From the NCBI RefSeq assembly GCF_016802725.1, contig NC_052667.1:21536346-21600345 (forward strand): a stretch of 64,000 nt of DNA. The letters run 5' to 3'. Position 1 is the first letter of the stretch, and every line of letters begins with the position of its first letter. This stretch comes from Solenopsis invicta (Eukaryota; Arthropoda; Insecta; Hymenoptera; Formicidae). This document shows, piece by piece, positions 25,834 through 38,290 of the stretch. The position numbers and the translations under genes are program-made. The notes below the pieces were generated by a model. The model made no database searches and was not told where the DNA came from. It saw nothing but the letters and a program-made list of their open reading frames with translations.

Positions 25834-26617
25834 TGCGCGCGGTGCGCGGGGGAGGTGCCACGCAGCACGAGCCAGTAAGGTCCGAAGTCTTGAAAAGCCG
25901 CGCTAAAATTCTTCCCCGAGAAAAATTGTTTTCCGATATTGGATTCGCATTGGCCGCGCGTGCTACGCGCTTTGCGGCAGTGCATCTCAAATGAGTCGGA
26001 GAGAGAACGCGCCGAGAGTGTGACGACGCGAAATGACACAAGCGGCGGTGGTGGTCGCGGCGCGAACGGAAATTGTCGCATCAGTCCCGGGTCCCGTAAC
26101 CGGCTTTTTTTTTACACAGGAAAAATTGCCTACGATCGCGTTGCACATTGTAATTACTTCCGATACGATTTTTGGAGCACAATTTGCCGCTAGCAATTTA
26201 GCGCGCGGCTGGTTTGTTTATCGGCTCTCTGATGATACGTTTCGCCGTTACCGAAGTCGCGCAATTGCGAATGATTTTCCGTATCGGGCTATCGGGCAAA
26301 CCGTCGAGGGATACATTCGCATTGAATAAAAATTCGTTTCTCTACTGGACGACAGATAGTTGAAAATTATTCCCTCCCACATGTTTCCAACGACCTATTT
26401 TACAGTACATTAATAAAGATACACGCGCAGAACGACTCTTACCGCCAGAACTAAGGAACCGTTGAACTTTTCGAGTGATATTTACACGGGCCGCTGGGAT
26501 GAGACCAGCTATGAATATTCAGGGCAAACTGCTGCTAAACTAGGCAATGAATGAGTCGGTTAGTCCCGAGCCAGGCTCTCACCACTGAGCGAGACAGCAA
26601 TGAACGGTGAAAACCGG

Positions 26618-26649
26618 AGAAAGAGAGAGAGAGAGAAAGAGAGAGAGAT
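26618..26649. repeat. (GA)n microsatellite
   Basis: GA units with two AAA interruptions. Confidence 0.93.
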
Positions 26650-26690
26650 AGCGCTCTAAGCATGCCACTCGGAATATTCGACGATTATAA

Positions 26691-28010
26691 CACTCGCAAA
26701 TCTCTTATACTTGAAAGAGTGAAGATATGCTAAATTCTTCTAGCCAAATAACTCAGCTATATTCTCACAATAATTCATGAATTACAATTTCCAAGGACTG
26801 CTATCTCTAAATAACTTGGCGCATTAAATATACTGTCGTATTTCTTCAGCTTTGTTGATTCAAATAATTTTAAAATAATTAACGTTTCTCGAAAATTTAA
26901 ACACATTGCTTTCACGCAATGAGGTTTGCGAGATTACAAATCTGGATTAGGCTTCTCGCAAGGTTTAATTAAGAGATTACGTAAAATTATTACGTGTAGA
27001 ATCAATATTTGATATTTGACGATTCGATGGAATGCATAACCAGCAGATTGCATGCAATATCGATTACTAGTTAAGTAGTTGGTCGAACAGGAATAGCCAT
27101 TTATGCAACACGAGTTTATGAGTTATGAGGTTCAAATCATAGCAATTCTCACGCAAATCGTAAATGTCTTTCAAACTATCAGTCTAATGTAACATACATT
27201 AATATACTTTACGCTATTCCGGTATGAAAAATGCAGTACACCGAAAAAATTGTATTCTTGAAATTGACTATATGTATGTGGGTTAAGGAGTTAATAATGA
27301 AATTTTTCTTCAATTCTGCACATGACATTTGCAAAGAATTAAAATATAATAAGAAAATTAATTTCTGACTCACCAATTTGATGCGCAACGAGCGGAGTTA
27401 ATCAGCCACGAAGGTGATTACTGAAACACACAAACATAAGAATTAAAAATTAAAACTGCGCTCAAAATAATCAAAATTTCAAATGTAAATTCTTATACAC
27501 TCAGAGAAAAGTTTCAACAATATTTTTTTTTACTTAAAGAAGTTCATGCGCTGTTATACGATTAAAGAAAAGTTTCTTTGATTTCAACAAATTTTATGAT
27601 TGTTTCTTTTATTAGAATTAAAGAAACAGTTCGGTTGTGCAACGCAAATTCTACTTAAATGAAAGAAACATATTTTTAAAACCAGTTCGTTTCTTTATTA
27701 AAAATCGACGACGGTGGGTGTTGTCCTTTCCATAACGAGAAATATCTGTAATATACCATTGAAGTAAGAATACCTACTACTATTTTATTCTTTAGAAGAA
27801 TTTCTCTTCAAGCTAAAAAAAATCCTTTTCGTGCCTATTTTAGAAGAAACTACTATAAAAATAAAAACAAAATTTTCAAGTTAAAAAGACAATTTTTTTC
27901 GGCGTATGAATAGACACATAAAATTTAAAATTATCAAATATTATATCGCACTGCATTGATACAATAAAATTGACTTGACAACAATTGATGTATCGGGAGA
28001 AGAACTACAT
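26691..28010. other. AT-rich block hosting the 27239 element
   Basis: Outside the element it shows only small hairpins (TTGCGAGA paired with TCTCGCAA around 26926-26962). No open frame above 60 codons. Confidence 0.6.
27237..27906. mobile_element. Small DNA transposon with TIRs and TA duplication (MITE-like)
   Basis: The left end at 27239 reads CACCGAAAAAATTG. The right end, read on the opposite strand from 27904, is CGCCGAAAAAAATTG. Similarity continues inward with gaps (TTGT, then a T-rich stretch, then CTTGAAA). Each end is bordered by TA (27237-27238 and 27905-27906), which suits the TA target-site duplication of the Tc1/mariner-type superfamilies. The interior of about 666 bp is AT-rich and has no open frame, so the element would be non-autonomous. 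It holds several copies of an AAAGAAAC/GTTTCTTT motif in both orientations around 27560-27700. TA is common in AT-rich DNA, so the duplication alone is weak evidence and the paired ends carry the call. Confidence 0.55.
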
Positions 28011-29058
28011 GTACGATCAGTTAGTTGAAGAACGTGGCCGGCCGCTTTGAGTCAGAGAACCGCTTATAAGGAGCGTTAAAAGGAGGAGCCGTGGTCGAGT
28101 GTGCTCTCGGATAGCCTTAAAGGGGCCAACTGTTGCAATAGCCGTGCAAAAAGTCGACTGCGGGCGTGCCGCTAGCTTTCGAAGTCTCAGCTCTCGGCCA
28201 GGCAGACTCCCTTGCCCAAGCAGACGCGAATGCTTAAACTTCGTCGACAACCTAGAATACCTTCGCCATCCATCTGAGCATACGCCTTGCATAATTTATA
28301 CGTAGTCGACGATGCACGCGTGGCGGAGCGCCGGAAGAAGTACGTACTACAGCGCGATACTTCACGTGCGAAGCACGCAACCCTCTGCCGCGCTCCTTTA
28401 ATACGTAATCATTTCGCATTCGCGTTACGGAAAACTCTCATTGCGTATGAATAAAAATACGCGACTACGATAGACTCTCGAGAAACTCTCTAGCAGGACG
28501 GTGTGCTGACGTAACGATAAACTGCAACGCGAAGACGACGTACGTATTGTACGGAAGGAAATTTATTTCCGAATACGCAAAGCTCTCTCCTACAAATAAA
28601 TTCAGCTGTAACGCATTTAGTGGTCGTTCTTTCGCGGAAATCGCGAGATGTACCTATCCCCACGGAGAAGGGACAGTCAAAGACGCGTTGAACGCGTGCG
28701 ATCCCAGCAAACGTCATATTTTCTTTATTGGCCTTACGTCTAGCCGCCCATTTCAGACTCGTAAGAGAACCCGGAATATTCCTTATTCCGCCGGTAAATC
28801 CCACTCTTTGCTCGGAACGAGTTTCCACGCGCACTGGATATCATAGCCCCCTACTTTCACAGACCCTGCACTTTCCTCCTGCCCATCCCCGCGCTAACGG
28901 CAGCGGTTGCATTTACGAGCGCGAAGGTGGAATGCCGTACTCGTTTCTTTCTCTCGAGGCAAGATCGCGACTTCGCGAAGCGCGAGCAACGACGGAAAGA
29001 CAGAAGGAATTCATTCAAGGAATTTTTTTTCTTGGTATCCATATAACTAGGGTTATTT

Positions 29059-29073
29059 AAAAAAAAAAAAAAA
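29059..29073. repeat. A15 homopolymer
   Basis: Fifteen A bases. There is no retrotransposon-like sequence or target duplication beside it, so I do not call it a poly-A tail. Confidence 0.9.
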
Positions 29074-29209
29074 TTGTTTTGTCAGAATTAGGGTGTGGAT
29101 TTCTTCTTCGCGAGCTACATACAAAAAAAGCTTCACACGCGTATCTTTTTCTCGTGGGAATGCGATGTCACGATGACCACCAGACTTTATATTTATTCGA
29201 GGGTAATCT

Positions 29210-29236
29210 CCCACCCTCCCCCCTCTTTCCCCGCCC
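29210..29236 (-). other. G-quadruplex motif on the - strand
   Basis: Five C-runs on the + strand (29210-29212, 29214-29216, 29218-29223, 29229-29232, 29234-29236) are separated by 1, 1, 5 and 1 bases. They give five G-runs on the - strand. Confidence 0.7.
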
Positions 29237-30259
29237 TTAAAGTCGCTCCTTCGAGCGCTGGCCAGCGCGTAGGGAGAAATCGCGATCACGTTTGGTGTTG
29301 CGGTCACGTTCGCGTATTTCGGTGTACGTGATGTTTGTGAGATGTCCACGATCATTAAGCTCCCAGCTGCGCGCGATCAGCAAGCGTCGGGGTCCGGAAA
29401 TTTCATTACACGTGCGGAAATACCAAATTTATCGGGCATCGAATATCGCGCGCGGGATTTTCCCGCGGGATAACAAAAAGCGATTTCGACTGAAAAAAAA
29501 GGAGGAGGGGGGAGGTCATTTATCTCCGAGATCGTATCGGAGAATGGGTAGACTCCAACATTATCGAGGCTCCCTTTAATCCCATTAGGATTTACGAGTT
29601 TTACGGGATCTCATTATGGATGCAACTAATTGCCAGTAGGATAAAGTCTTCTTTCATGGGTCGTATAACTGATTCGAGAGGCCACGAGAGACGCAAGAGA
29701 GGCCCATCGAATCTCTGAATTTTCATTGCTTCATCCCAATCTGTGACGACGTAATACCCGCTTTTTGCCTTTTTTTTATTCCTTAAATAACTGTTACACG
29801 CTCCGTTGATACGGGGAAAAAAAACGGAGAATAATCAAAGAGGTAAAATATGTGCCAACTGACGTGATCCACTTATTGTAAATTTGCGGTAAAATCCAGA
29901 CTTGCGATTTTAGCAGCAATACAATTGAAAACGTTCAAAACATAGCTACGTTGAAATATCGTACTTCCATATCGAGCAAAATTTGTCGCTGTTTCACTCA
30001 TTTTACGAGCTAAAAACAGGAGTTTAATTCGTGCTTCGACAACGTGAACCAACGGCGACGTACCGCGCGATGAAGTCAACACTGAAGTCTCGATGCGTGA
30101 TGCGGATGCGAATATGCATTTGCGAAAGGGGGATAACCGTGGTACTCGTGCTCTTCTCCCAAGCCCTGTTTCTCCCTGCGGTATTTCCGCTCTTGGATTT
30201 CCGACGCAACAGTAAATTCCTCACTTTGAGAATATGAAATTTCCCGCGTTTACATCCAC

Positions 30260-30278
30260 ACGTACGTACGTACGTACG
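30260..30278. repeat. (ACGT)n tetranucleotide repeat
   Basis: The self-complementary tetramer ACGT is repeated over 19 bases and followed by GGGCGGGCGG. Confidence 0.93.
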
Positions 30279-30967
30279 GGCGGGCGGTCGACAGGGCTGG
30301 ATACTCTTCTCGTACTCGTACAAAGGTCTCCACCGAGATACAAGTCAGATAAGACCGGCGGAACAATATTTTTCTGGCGGGCATTTTGCCAGAAGCTTGC
30401 GGCTAGGGTGAAGATTAGCGCAACCTTGGTAACGACCTTATAAAACACCGAGCTCAGCCGGCGTACGCCGAAAATATTGCCTCGCAAATTGAAAGGTACG
30501 GCGGAGGCGTGCTCCAGCTTCAGCTTCTCTGTTCCTAGTCTCTGTCTCTTTCTCTTTTCCGGTGTGCACCGCTATCTTCGCTCGATGCCGCGTGTTCTCC
30601 TCGTCTCGAAGAGAACAGATTCGCCCCCGAAAACGCGTCGTGAGAAGTTTCGCTCCAAGATTTCGCTGAATAGTACGTTCACGAAAGTCTCCGCAAAGTT
30701 TCGCGAGGATCAATGGGCGTGACTGTATCCTCGATCTTATAATGTGAGAGTAATAAGTTTATGCATTCACATATTTGATTCTCTACTGCACAGTAAAAAG
30801 GAGATTATTCAATTTACTTTTTTCTTTTAGCAAGTAAGAGTTATTTTTAACAAAAAATATTTTCTTAATAATTGTTTTAAAATGTAACAAATTAAAAAAA
30901 ATTATTATTTAAAAAAAAGAATTTATATTCTTTCGAAGAATATTATAAAATTGTACACAAAAAAAAA

Positions 30968-31212
30968 CAGTTTTGCTGAAATAGCTAAAAATTTAGCCAG
31001 AGAGAGAGATATAAATCTAAAAATAATTTTGTTGGATTATCAAAATAATTATAAAGAATTCAAACATGATGAGCAATGTTACAAAAAGTTTTGATATTCT
31101 AGCAGTCCGTTTGAGCGTCCTACATAATTACTTTAATAATGTAACAAAATTATTAAAGTAATTATTTTCAGATTTATATCCAGCTAAATTTTTATATTCT
31201 TTAGCAACACCG
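30968..31212. mobile_element. Nested fold-back element (inverted arms plus inner 17-bp hairpin)
   Basis: The arm 30968-31033 matches the reverse complement of 31141-31212 with gaps. Shared blocks include AAAAATTTAGC, ATATAAATCT and AAAATAATT. The left arm carries an extra (GA)n insertion at 31000-31008. Inside the structure, 31124-31140 and 31149-31165 form a perfect 17-bp stem around an 8-nt loop. Two scales of symmetry in about 245 bp suggest a fold-back MITE, possibly with a second insertion or a local inversion. No coding capacity is present. Confidence 0.5.
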
Positions 31213-31724
31213 AAAAAAAAAGATTAAAGAATAATAAATCAAATTTTTTGTATTAACTTAATATTTTAGATTGAAGTATTAAATTACTAGGATTCAGAAT
31301 ATGTTTTAAATAAACTTGAAGCTCACATACTTTGCACAAAAAATAATATTTTTCTACATGCATTTCAGAAATGGAAAATAAAATTTCGAAGACAAAATAG
31401 CTATAATACTAACAATAAGATGGATAAAAATTGCAATGACAAATTACGTCAATTATTATTATCTAATTTAGATAACGTACAATTATCGCAATGATATCAA
31501 TAAGCTCTGTTTAAGAGTTTAAAGGGCAAGATCGAAAGAAACGGAAGTGATTCTATTACATTTTTCTAAAAAACGCGAAATAGTATAATTGGTTTAAAAA
31601 ATACAAGTTATGGACTCTGAAGTTTTATAAATTGGATTTAAGAAAAAAAATTAATTAAAATTAAAATTGGTGAACGTGAAAACAATTCTATTGCATTAAA
31701 CCTTTTTATCTTCCTTTCAGTGCC
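31209..31724. mobile_element. Possible AT-rich TIR element, weak ends
   Basis: CACCGAAAAAAAAAGATT starts at 31209. On the - strand from about 31724 the sequence starts CACTGAAAGGAAGATAAAAA. These can be aligned with one gap, but both are A-rich. The left end resembles the 27239 terminus. The left edge overlaps the right arm of the 30968-31212 fold-back, so the boundaries conflict and one of the two readings may be wrong. The 31724 side also looks like a 3' splice site (pyrimidine run then CAG at about 31720). Confidence 0.25.
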
Positions 31725-32423
31725 AGTTTTTGCTTACAAAGCGTTTTGATACGAGCAATTACAAATGAAAACGATGCGAGTGCATTCCACGGATACGTAA
31801 ATACACAATTCCTTCGTATTCGCGGCCAGCGCAACACGTTACATGGCTTCACGTTACATTCCTTTTTTTTCGCCGTATGAAGCACACCATCTCTCCCGAG
31901 GGAAAGCGAATCGTTGCAGTACCCTTGAAACCATGAAGTATATTCCCCATGTATATCCCCTCTACCCTTCCGAAGCGAGCGAACGCGTGTGCGGCCCGAC
32001 GTAATTATTTCGCAATTTACTACCCTTCGCAGGATGTAGATTTAAAATAGCCCGTATTTATTGTACTCGTCGGTGAGACGGGACACCCGAGGGAACAGTA
32101 AGCTGCCGCTCTCTCGCGCAAACGTACGCGGCATGCCGCTCGTATAATAAGACTCACTCCGGAAACTTGCATGTGCGAAAAATAAGATACACACCCGAGT
32201 GCAATAATCTCCAGCTCCACGCGCACATTCACCGAAAATTGTCCTCGTTATTGTAAACAACCAAGTTCGCCCGAGTCTCCCGCGTCCGTTCGTGCGCGAG
32301 ATACTTTCGCGAGGAGAAAATAGCCCTCCCGACTGTGTTGCGGTAGCCGACCTGCTGTTTCTACCAAACACAAGGGGACCGGATCTCCGATAATTATCGT
32401 CCGTACAACCGCTTTTTCTTCCA

Positions 32424-32452
32424 CGCGCGCGCGGGCGCGCGCGCGCGCGCGC
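32424..32452. repeat. (CG)n alternating tract, one interruption
   Basis: Alternating C and G is broken only by GGG at 32433-32435. It is the second Z-DNA-prone tract in the window. Confidence 0.95.
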
Positions 32453-33920
32453 TGGGTAATGCCGAGACATTAGGGGTAGATAGGTGGATGGGTGGGCCGG
32501 ACTTGGCTCCGTGCACCGGGCACTAGAGACGATTCGGCGTGTGCAATGGCTCGTAACGCCGCGCACAGCGAGAACGCACGGGGATCCGCCTCGCCGACGC
32601 GAGAGGCTGGAGATCCGGAGCTTGGCCGGCAGCCAAGCACCGCTTTACTTTACTCGACTTTCGCGCGAGAGGCGCGGGGAGCCGGAGAGCAAAGTACACA
32701 CCGGGACAGATATATCGGTGCTCGCCAAAAAAATTGTCGCGTCACTGAATATCCCACGTAACTGCGACTACGCTAAGTTTGCTCCGTCGATCGAAGCGGA
32801 ACTTTCGCTTCGTCGCGTGTGAGCATCAATCTCATATCCAATAGAAATATTCTTTAGCTGTTGTTTTGCTAGTGAAAATTGCATTCACGAAAAATCAATG
32901 GGATTAACAAAGATTAAACGTTAATGAAATACTAAAAAACTTGTTTTTTTTTTTTAATAAGAGCATCGCAAACAAAATGAAAGTATAAAATGAGACTTGG
33001 TAGAAGCTAGAGAGCTTCTTATTGTTTATGATAAGCGTAAAATACCGTTTTCGTACTTTGCACAGGGTAAAGCGTTCTCAATTAAGCAACTTGTTCACAA
33101 TTAAGTAGCTAGCTGTACGTTATATTGGCGATCGTTACGGAAAGTTCTGTTTATTAAAAAAAAAACCGAGGAGAGAGACTGCTTAAAATTATCTTTCGTT
33201 TTCCCTGATCTACTTTAAAAATAAATATCGAACCCGAGCTTAACGAGAGGAGTGTATATCGCCCTGTGGACTGAGGAGAAGAGAGGGAAGAACAAGAAAG
33301 CGGAGGGCGTAATCCTTCGGTTCGACAGTCTCAGAAGCTGGCCACGGACTTCTCCTTCGTATTATATGGTTCTTTTACGGAGCGGGCAGTCCGTTTCTGC
33401 GGATAAGAGAATCAAGCCGGTACCTACAACGGCACTGCAGAGAAAAGGTTAACGGCGCTTTAATTGGCCGGGCGCATCGCCCCGAGTTAGGAAACGGGAA
33501 CTAATCCAACGTGAACCGGGCGAGCTTGACCAAGAAAATGCCCCATGGTCACTAACGTCAAGCACAGACGCGCAACCTCTCTGCACCCCGCGTTCTTCCC
33601 TTTCCCCCATGCGCTTTCCGTTTTCTCCCATTGCTTTCACTGCGAACACCCAGCATACAGACACGCTCGAGCGAAATCGTTTCTTCTGCTTTACGGTTTT
33701 AATAAATCTCCGCGAGGTAATTCGCGGTGGGTCGGGACGGACATTAAACTCACTGCTTCCCTGAGTTCCGCTCACTCGATTCGCCTTCCTTTCCTCTTTT
33801 CGTACTGGATATCCTATACGATACGACTGGAGACCGATCCGGTAGGGATTAATAGTGGAGATGGGATGTGTTACAGTGTGCATGCGAGTAACAAATACGC
33901 ATAAACAGGGTACAGATAAA

Positions 33921-36900
33921 TAATGCCGCTCTCAAGACTTTATCCGAGCTTTATTCGAAGCATTAATTATTTTCAAACGATATTTTATGTTATCACCATA
34001 CGATTCTGGAAATTGATTGAAGTCGAGAATCTTGATACAGTGAGTTTACAGATCACTAGTGATTAAAGTCCGCAAACAATATCACATAGAATTTTTGTAT
34101 TTAAGTCTATAACTAGGTTTACACGCGTATTGCGAGCGATTTTTATTTCTCAGATAAAAATACTTTTTCATAAAATTGATTAAATTGGAGATCGTTTTAT
34201 TAAAATTCTATTTACGGATTTATAGAATATTATATTGTTTTTATATATTTTTTGTTCAAAAAATCAAATTAATAATAAATTTTAAATAATTAATAAATAG
34301 ATAATCTATCAAAGATTAGAATAAAGTAAAATTAATGTGTTATGGAATAAATTAGTAATTATCAAATTTTATTGAATAAATTATATAAATTACTTACAGT
34401 TGTGTAACATATTTTATGATTTATATTTGTGATGTATAATATATATATTTAAAAATCTGGATATTATTTTCTCTCCTCTTCTCTCTCTTATATATCACTT
34501 TATATAATATTTAACCCTGAATAAGGAAGTTAAACGCAAACCTTGCGCGCAAATATTATTAAAGAAATATTTGACAAGAAAAAAAGTAAAAATAAAATAA
34601 CAAAAATTTGCTAAATATCAAGAATTTTTCCCTTGCGTTTTATAAAATAATTTACTTTCTATTTTATATAAATACAACATATATAAAAATTTTTCTCCTT
34701 GGTCCATGAGATGTGAACATCATGAAAGAACTTTAATAAAAGCTTTACGTTCTAAAAATGCCAGTACTTGTCTTTTCTTTTCCTTTTTTAAATTTTATCT
34801 TTTATCTAAGCAATAACCTCGTAAATTTAATAATATTAAAATTTCCTAAATAACTTTATCAATATGTACGATATTCTTAAATAGCATTTTCTGAAAATAA
34901 ATTTATGAAACGTGTTTGACAAAAAATAAAGAACGATACATGGTTTTGACTAAATTTGAAAACAATTTCTCTTTTGTGAAAATCAATATTTATCAATCAC
35001 TTTTTATCAAGTATACTTAATAATTTAGTATACTTAGTATGCTAGATAGAGAAAGAGAGAGAGAGAACAAATAATATCCAAATTCTTCATACACATGAAC
35101 CACAAATATAAGTCATAAAACACCTAAGTAATTCATATAATTCAATAAAACTTGATAATTATTAATTTATTCCAATTTATTCTAGAGCATAAATTTTATT
35201 TATCTAGATAATTTGTAATTATAATAATATCCCATTCCATAATAAAATACCTATCAGTAAATGATCAAATTAATCAATCTTACCAATACTATCATCAATA
35301 CCAAAACAATATTATCATCGATAATAAGTTTTATTTTTAATAAACTTTGTGTATTTGCATGTTTATATACACAATAAATCTCACGACTGAATTATTTCAG
35401 GATTAAGTCTTTACACTAATACTCCCTTTTCCAGTCCAATTATTATAAAATACCAAAAAAGAATTATAAGACGCGATATTCACTTGTACTATAATTTGAT
35501 GCAAACTATGCATGCTATACATATCTCATGAATATTTGATTTTATTTTCAGAGGTCCATTATCTGATATAAAAAAATAAATAATTACTCATTTCGTGGAT
35601 TCACCGATGATGCTTTCCCGAGTCTCTTCCTCTTCCTCTACCTTCTAAATTCATGTTCATTGGATATCAACACTCAACACTCGCAGAGGACGCGGTTAAT
35701 TACGATCGAATTGCAATAACAACCCTACATATAACAATCACGTGACACATTGTGCGACATTAGCAACAATTTTTTTTTTTACTAAATTACTCTCAATCTG
35801 ATTTGCTTATTATTCCGCGCTATTAATTTGAAACGACTTTGATATGTTTAGGTTTAAGAGAGTCAATTAATCATACGGTAATTGCTTTTGTAAGAAATAA
35901 TCGTACGTCGAAAATTAATAAGATGAAGGAAGCAGAGATAAAGGGAGCATCTAGCCCGTTTAAATCTCAACCCGTGAGTGATAGTACGACTTTGTGTACA
36001 TACCGCTACGCAACAGTATGCCGCGCACAGAAAAACAAATGGTACTAAGTTTTCACCAAAATTTTAATTGTAAGATAAATACTAAATAAGTATATATTTT
36101 ACGTTCCTAGCATCTCGACTTAGGAGTTGCAAAACAATTAATGTGTCGTGAATTTCTGTTGCTTGGATTATTCATAAGTCAATTTGTGTATTTTTCTGCA
36201 TTTCTAATCCAAAAATAATAGAACAATAAATTGCGTAATGTATAAATTGTTAACAAAATTTGAAGCGTGATGCGAGAATGTATTCGAGTTCAAGCACAAC
36301 ATATGAAACAAAACTGTCGCCTGTAAGTATTATCATAGAAAAGGTAGATCGAACGTAAAATGCGAAATCAATGATCACGTAAAAAGATGGAAGATAATGG
36401 TTAACAGTAAAAGAGAAGAAACAATTGCGTGAAACAATTGCAGAAAAAGAAATACGGTAACTGCTCTCTGTTATTTTCAACTTGATCCTTACTATCTGAC
36501 GTCAGACACGTTCGATCTATTCTCACTGTATCTACGAGTATTTCAAAACGGTAATAACTTGCAATTCTTATGCCCTTGTCTCGATTCGTACTTCCGACAT
36601 ATAGATCGCGCGAGATATACCTATACTTGAACAGTTGTCTCAATAAGCTTACGCGGTATGTTACTCGATCGCGTGAACTTGTAGTTGCTAATTATCCATG
36701 AGGCATAATCGCGTTTCAGTATCTATCGTATTGTTTCGAGAGCTAATGCGACGATACACAGAGCGTCTCACGGTACTAACTACCCGCTCAAGTTTCGACA
36801 CACTGAATGGTCAGGAGTGCGACAGCTCGTGTATACGCAACGCTACGCCGGGCGCAAAGAAAACAAACGCTGAACACCGTGTGTCGATCAAATTAATACC

Positions 36901-38290
36901 GTTACGAAATATTTAATGTTACTATAACGTAAATGCCGAATATTTTGGTTTCCAGCTATTCAAGTTGATGTTGATAAATGGGCCATTACAAAATATAAAA
37001 TTAGTATTCGTTTGGGGAATAAAATTTACATCATTTTGGCAAAAGAAATATTAAACAACACCATTGTTATAAAACTGTATGATTTTAATACAACACAAAA
37101 GTGAAATACAATAAAAAATTGTTAAGAGTAGCGACTTTTTGTTTTTCTTTTTTTTGGTTTATTAAAATCCACAATTTTGCTTGTATCAGAATGTAAAATT
37201 TTTTGGAAAAAGATGTAATAATAATAAATAATATAATTTATTTTTATTTTTTTAATCACGAAACAAAGATAAACTTTATTCTACAAATCCAGATTTAAAA
37301 TTGGATTCAACAATTCTTTTTAAATAATTTAATCAAATTTTAAAATTTTAATTAAAAAGAATAAAACAATTTGCATGTAATATGTTAAAATTTATCATTA
37401 ATAATTGTCTAAATGTCACTGGTTGCTATAATATACATACATCCCGTATATAAGAAATCACTCTACATAAGAAATAAAAAAACAAAATCAATAGTGAGTA
37501 ATAGAAATAGATATTATTTCAATTGCAAAACTTAATAACAGGTGATAAATCGATACTTATATGAGCACAATCGTCGTTTTAAATTATACAATACCGTCAG
37601 CTAATTTAAATTGTTTTATAACTCGAGACTAACACGATCGTTTTTATATTAGGATTTTCGATTCTAATTAATCTCCCAAATTGCTCGGTTAAATTAATGC
37701 TAAGTGGACACTTCGCATATACATACTTTTGTAATGTTTTGTGATATATACACGCACCCCTTTCGTTAAGCCCAACGTGGAAGATGAGCTTTTCACAAAA
37801 CATGCGGGATTAGCGTCAATCTTCTCGAGCACGTTCGTGCTGGCGTGACATATTTTCGGCTTTGAATTTCCGTTCCTCGCGAGTGACGCGCGCTTTAATC
37901 ATTGGCCGATCGCGGCGAGCAATCTTCGTGGATCGTGGGTTGTTTGTCAAGCAAAATTCTCGTCACGACGCTCGCACGCGCATTTCACCCATCTACACTT
38001 TCCCGGCTATCTTAACTCCGCCGCCAAAGAAAACCGCTGTGTTGCGGTAATGTTTATCGAACATGATTTCGGCGGGTTCGCGAGGATTAAACGCGAGCTG
38101 GATTGCTTTAATGAACCCGAGCGTGCCAGCCGAACGGCACCGAATTTACGCCGTTACTCGTGTAAAGGCACAGGCGTTACGGTAAATGAAAATTTAATCT
38201 GCAGATCGATGCTGTCAGTAGCATTTTGCGAAGCAATACGTTCACCAGTCATTAATTCATAGTGACTTTCACTGCTGCTGTATTATTAAA
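33921..38290. other. Long AT-rich region
   Basis: The most AT-rich part of the window. It hosts the 34310-35210 long-armed element and a 12-bp palindrome ATCACTAGTGAT near 34052. Bases 36900-37760 are AT-rich without recognised ends. Bases 37800-38290 are GC-richer and unrecognised. Confidence 0.6.
34310..35210. mobile_element. AT-rich element with long inverted terminal arms
   Basis: The segment 34310-34490 and the reverse complement of 35040-35210 align over most of their length. Shared blocks include TGGAATAAATTA, TAATTATCAA, TTTTATTGAAT, TTATATTTGTG, GGATATTATTT and a TCTC-rich end. The arms are about 170-180 bp and the spacer about 550 bp. The spacer is AT-rich and has no open frame. 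The layout fits a non-autonomous element with long TIRs, or an old palindromic duplication. I could not fix the outer ends or find a target-site duplication, so limits are approximate. Confidence 0.6.

Larger units (their letters stand above)
24301..26690. other. AT-rich block then GC-richer flank
   Basis: Bases 24301-24900 are AT-rich, with a good 3' splice-site lookalike ending at about 24585. Bases 25200-26330 are CpG-rich, with frames open on both strands and the 25805 quadruplex motif. No gene is recognised. Confidence 0.55.
28011..30720. other. GC-leaning non-coding stretch
   Basis: Short frames are open on both strands over 28017-28305 and 28490-29060 and match nothing I recognise. 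Holds the - strand quadruplex motif, A15 and the (ACGT)n repeat. Confidence 0.55.
30721..33920. other. AT-rich block, GC-rich patch, AT-rich patch
   Basis: Bases 30721-31760 are AT-rich with the nested fold-back. Bases 31800-32820 are GC-rich with the CG tract and frames open on both strands. Bases 32820-33240 are AT-rich and 33240-33920 mixed. No gene. Confidence 0.55.

Noticed and set aside
29041..29090. A15 run as a retrotransposon poly-A tail
   Set aside because: There is no recognisable element upstream and no flanking target duplication.
30812..30838. Pyrimidine tract, TTTTAG, then CAAGTAAGAG
   Set aside because: Resembles a recursive site, but three bases separate the AG from the GTAAG, which would need a 3-nt exon.
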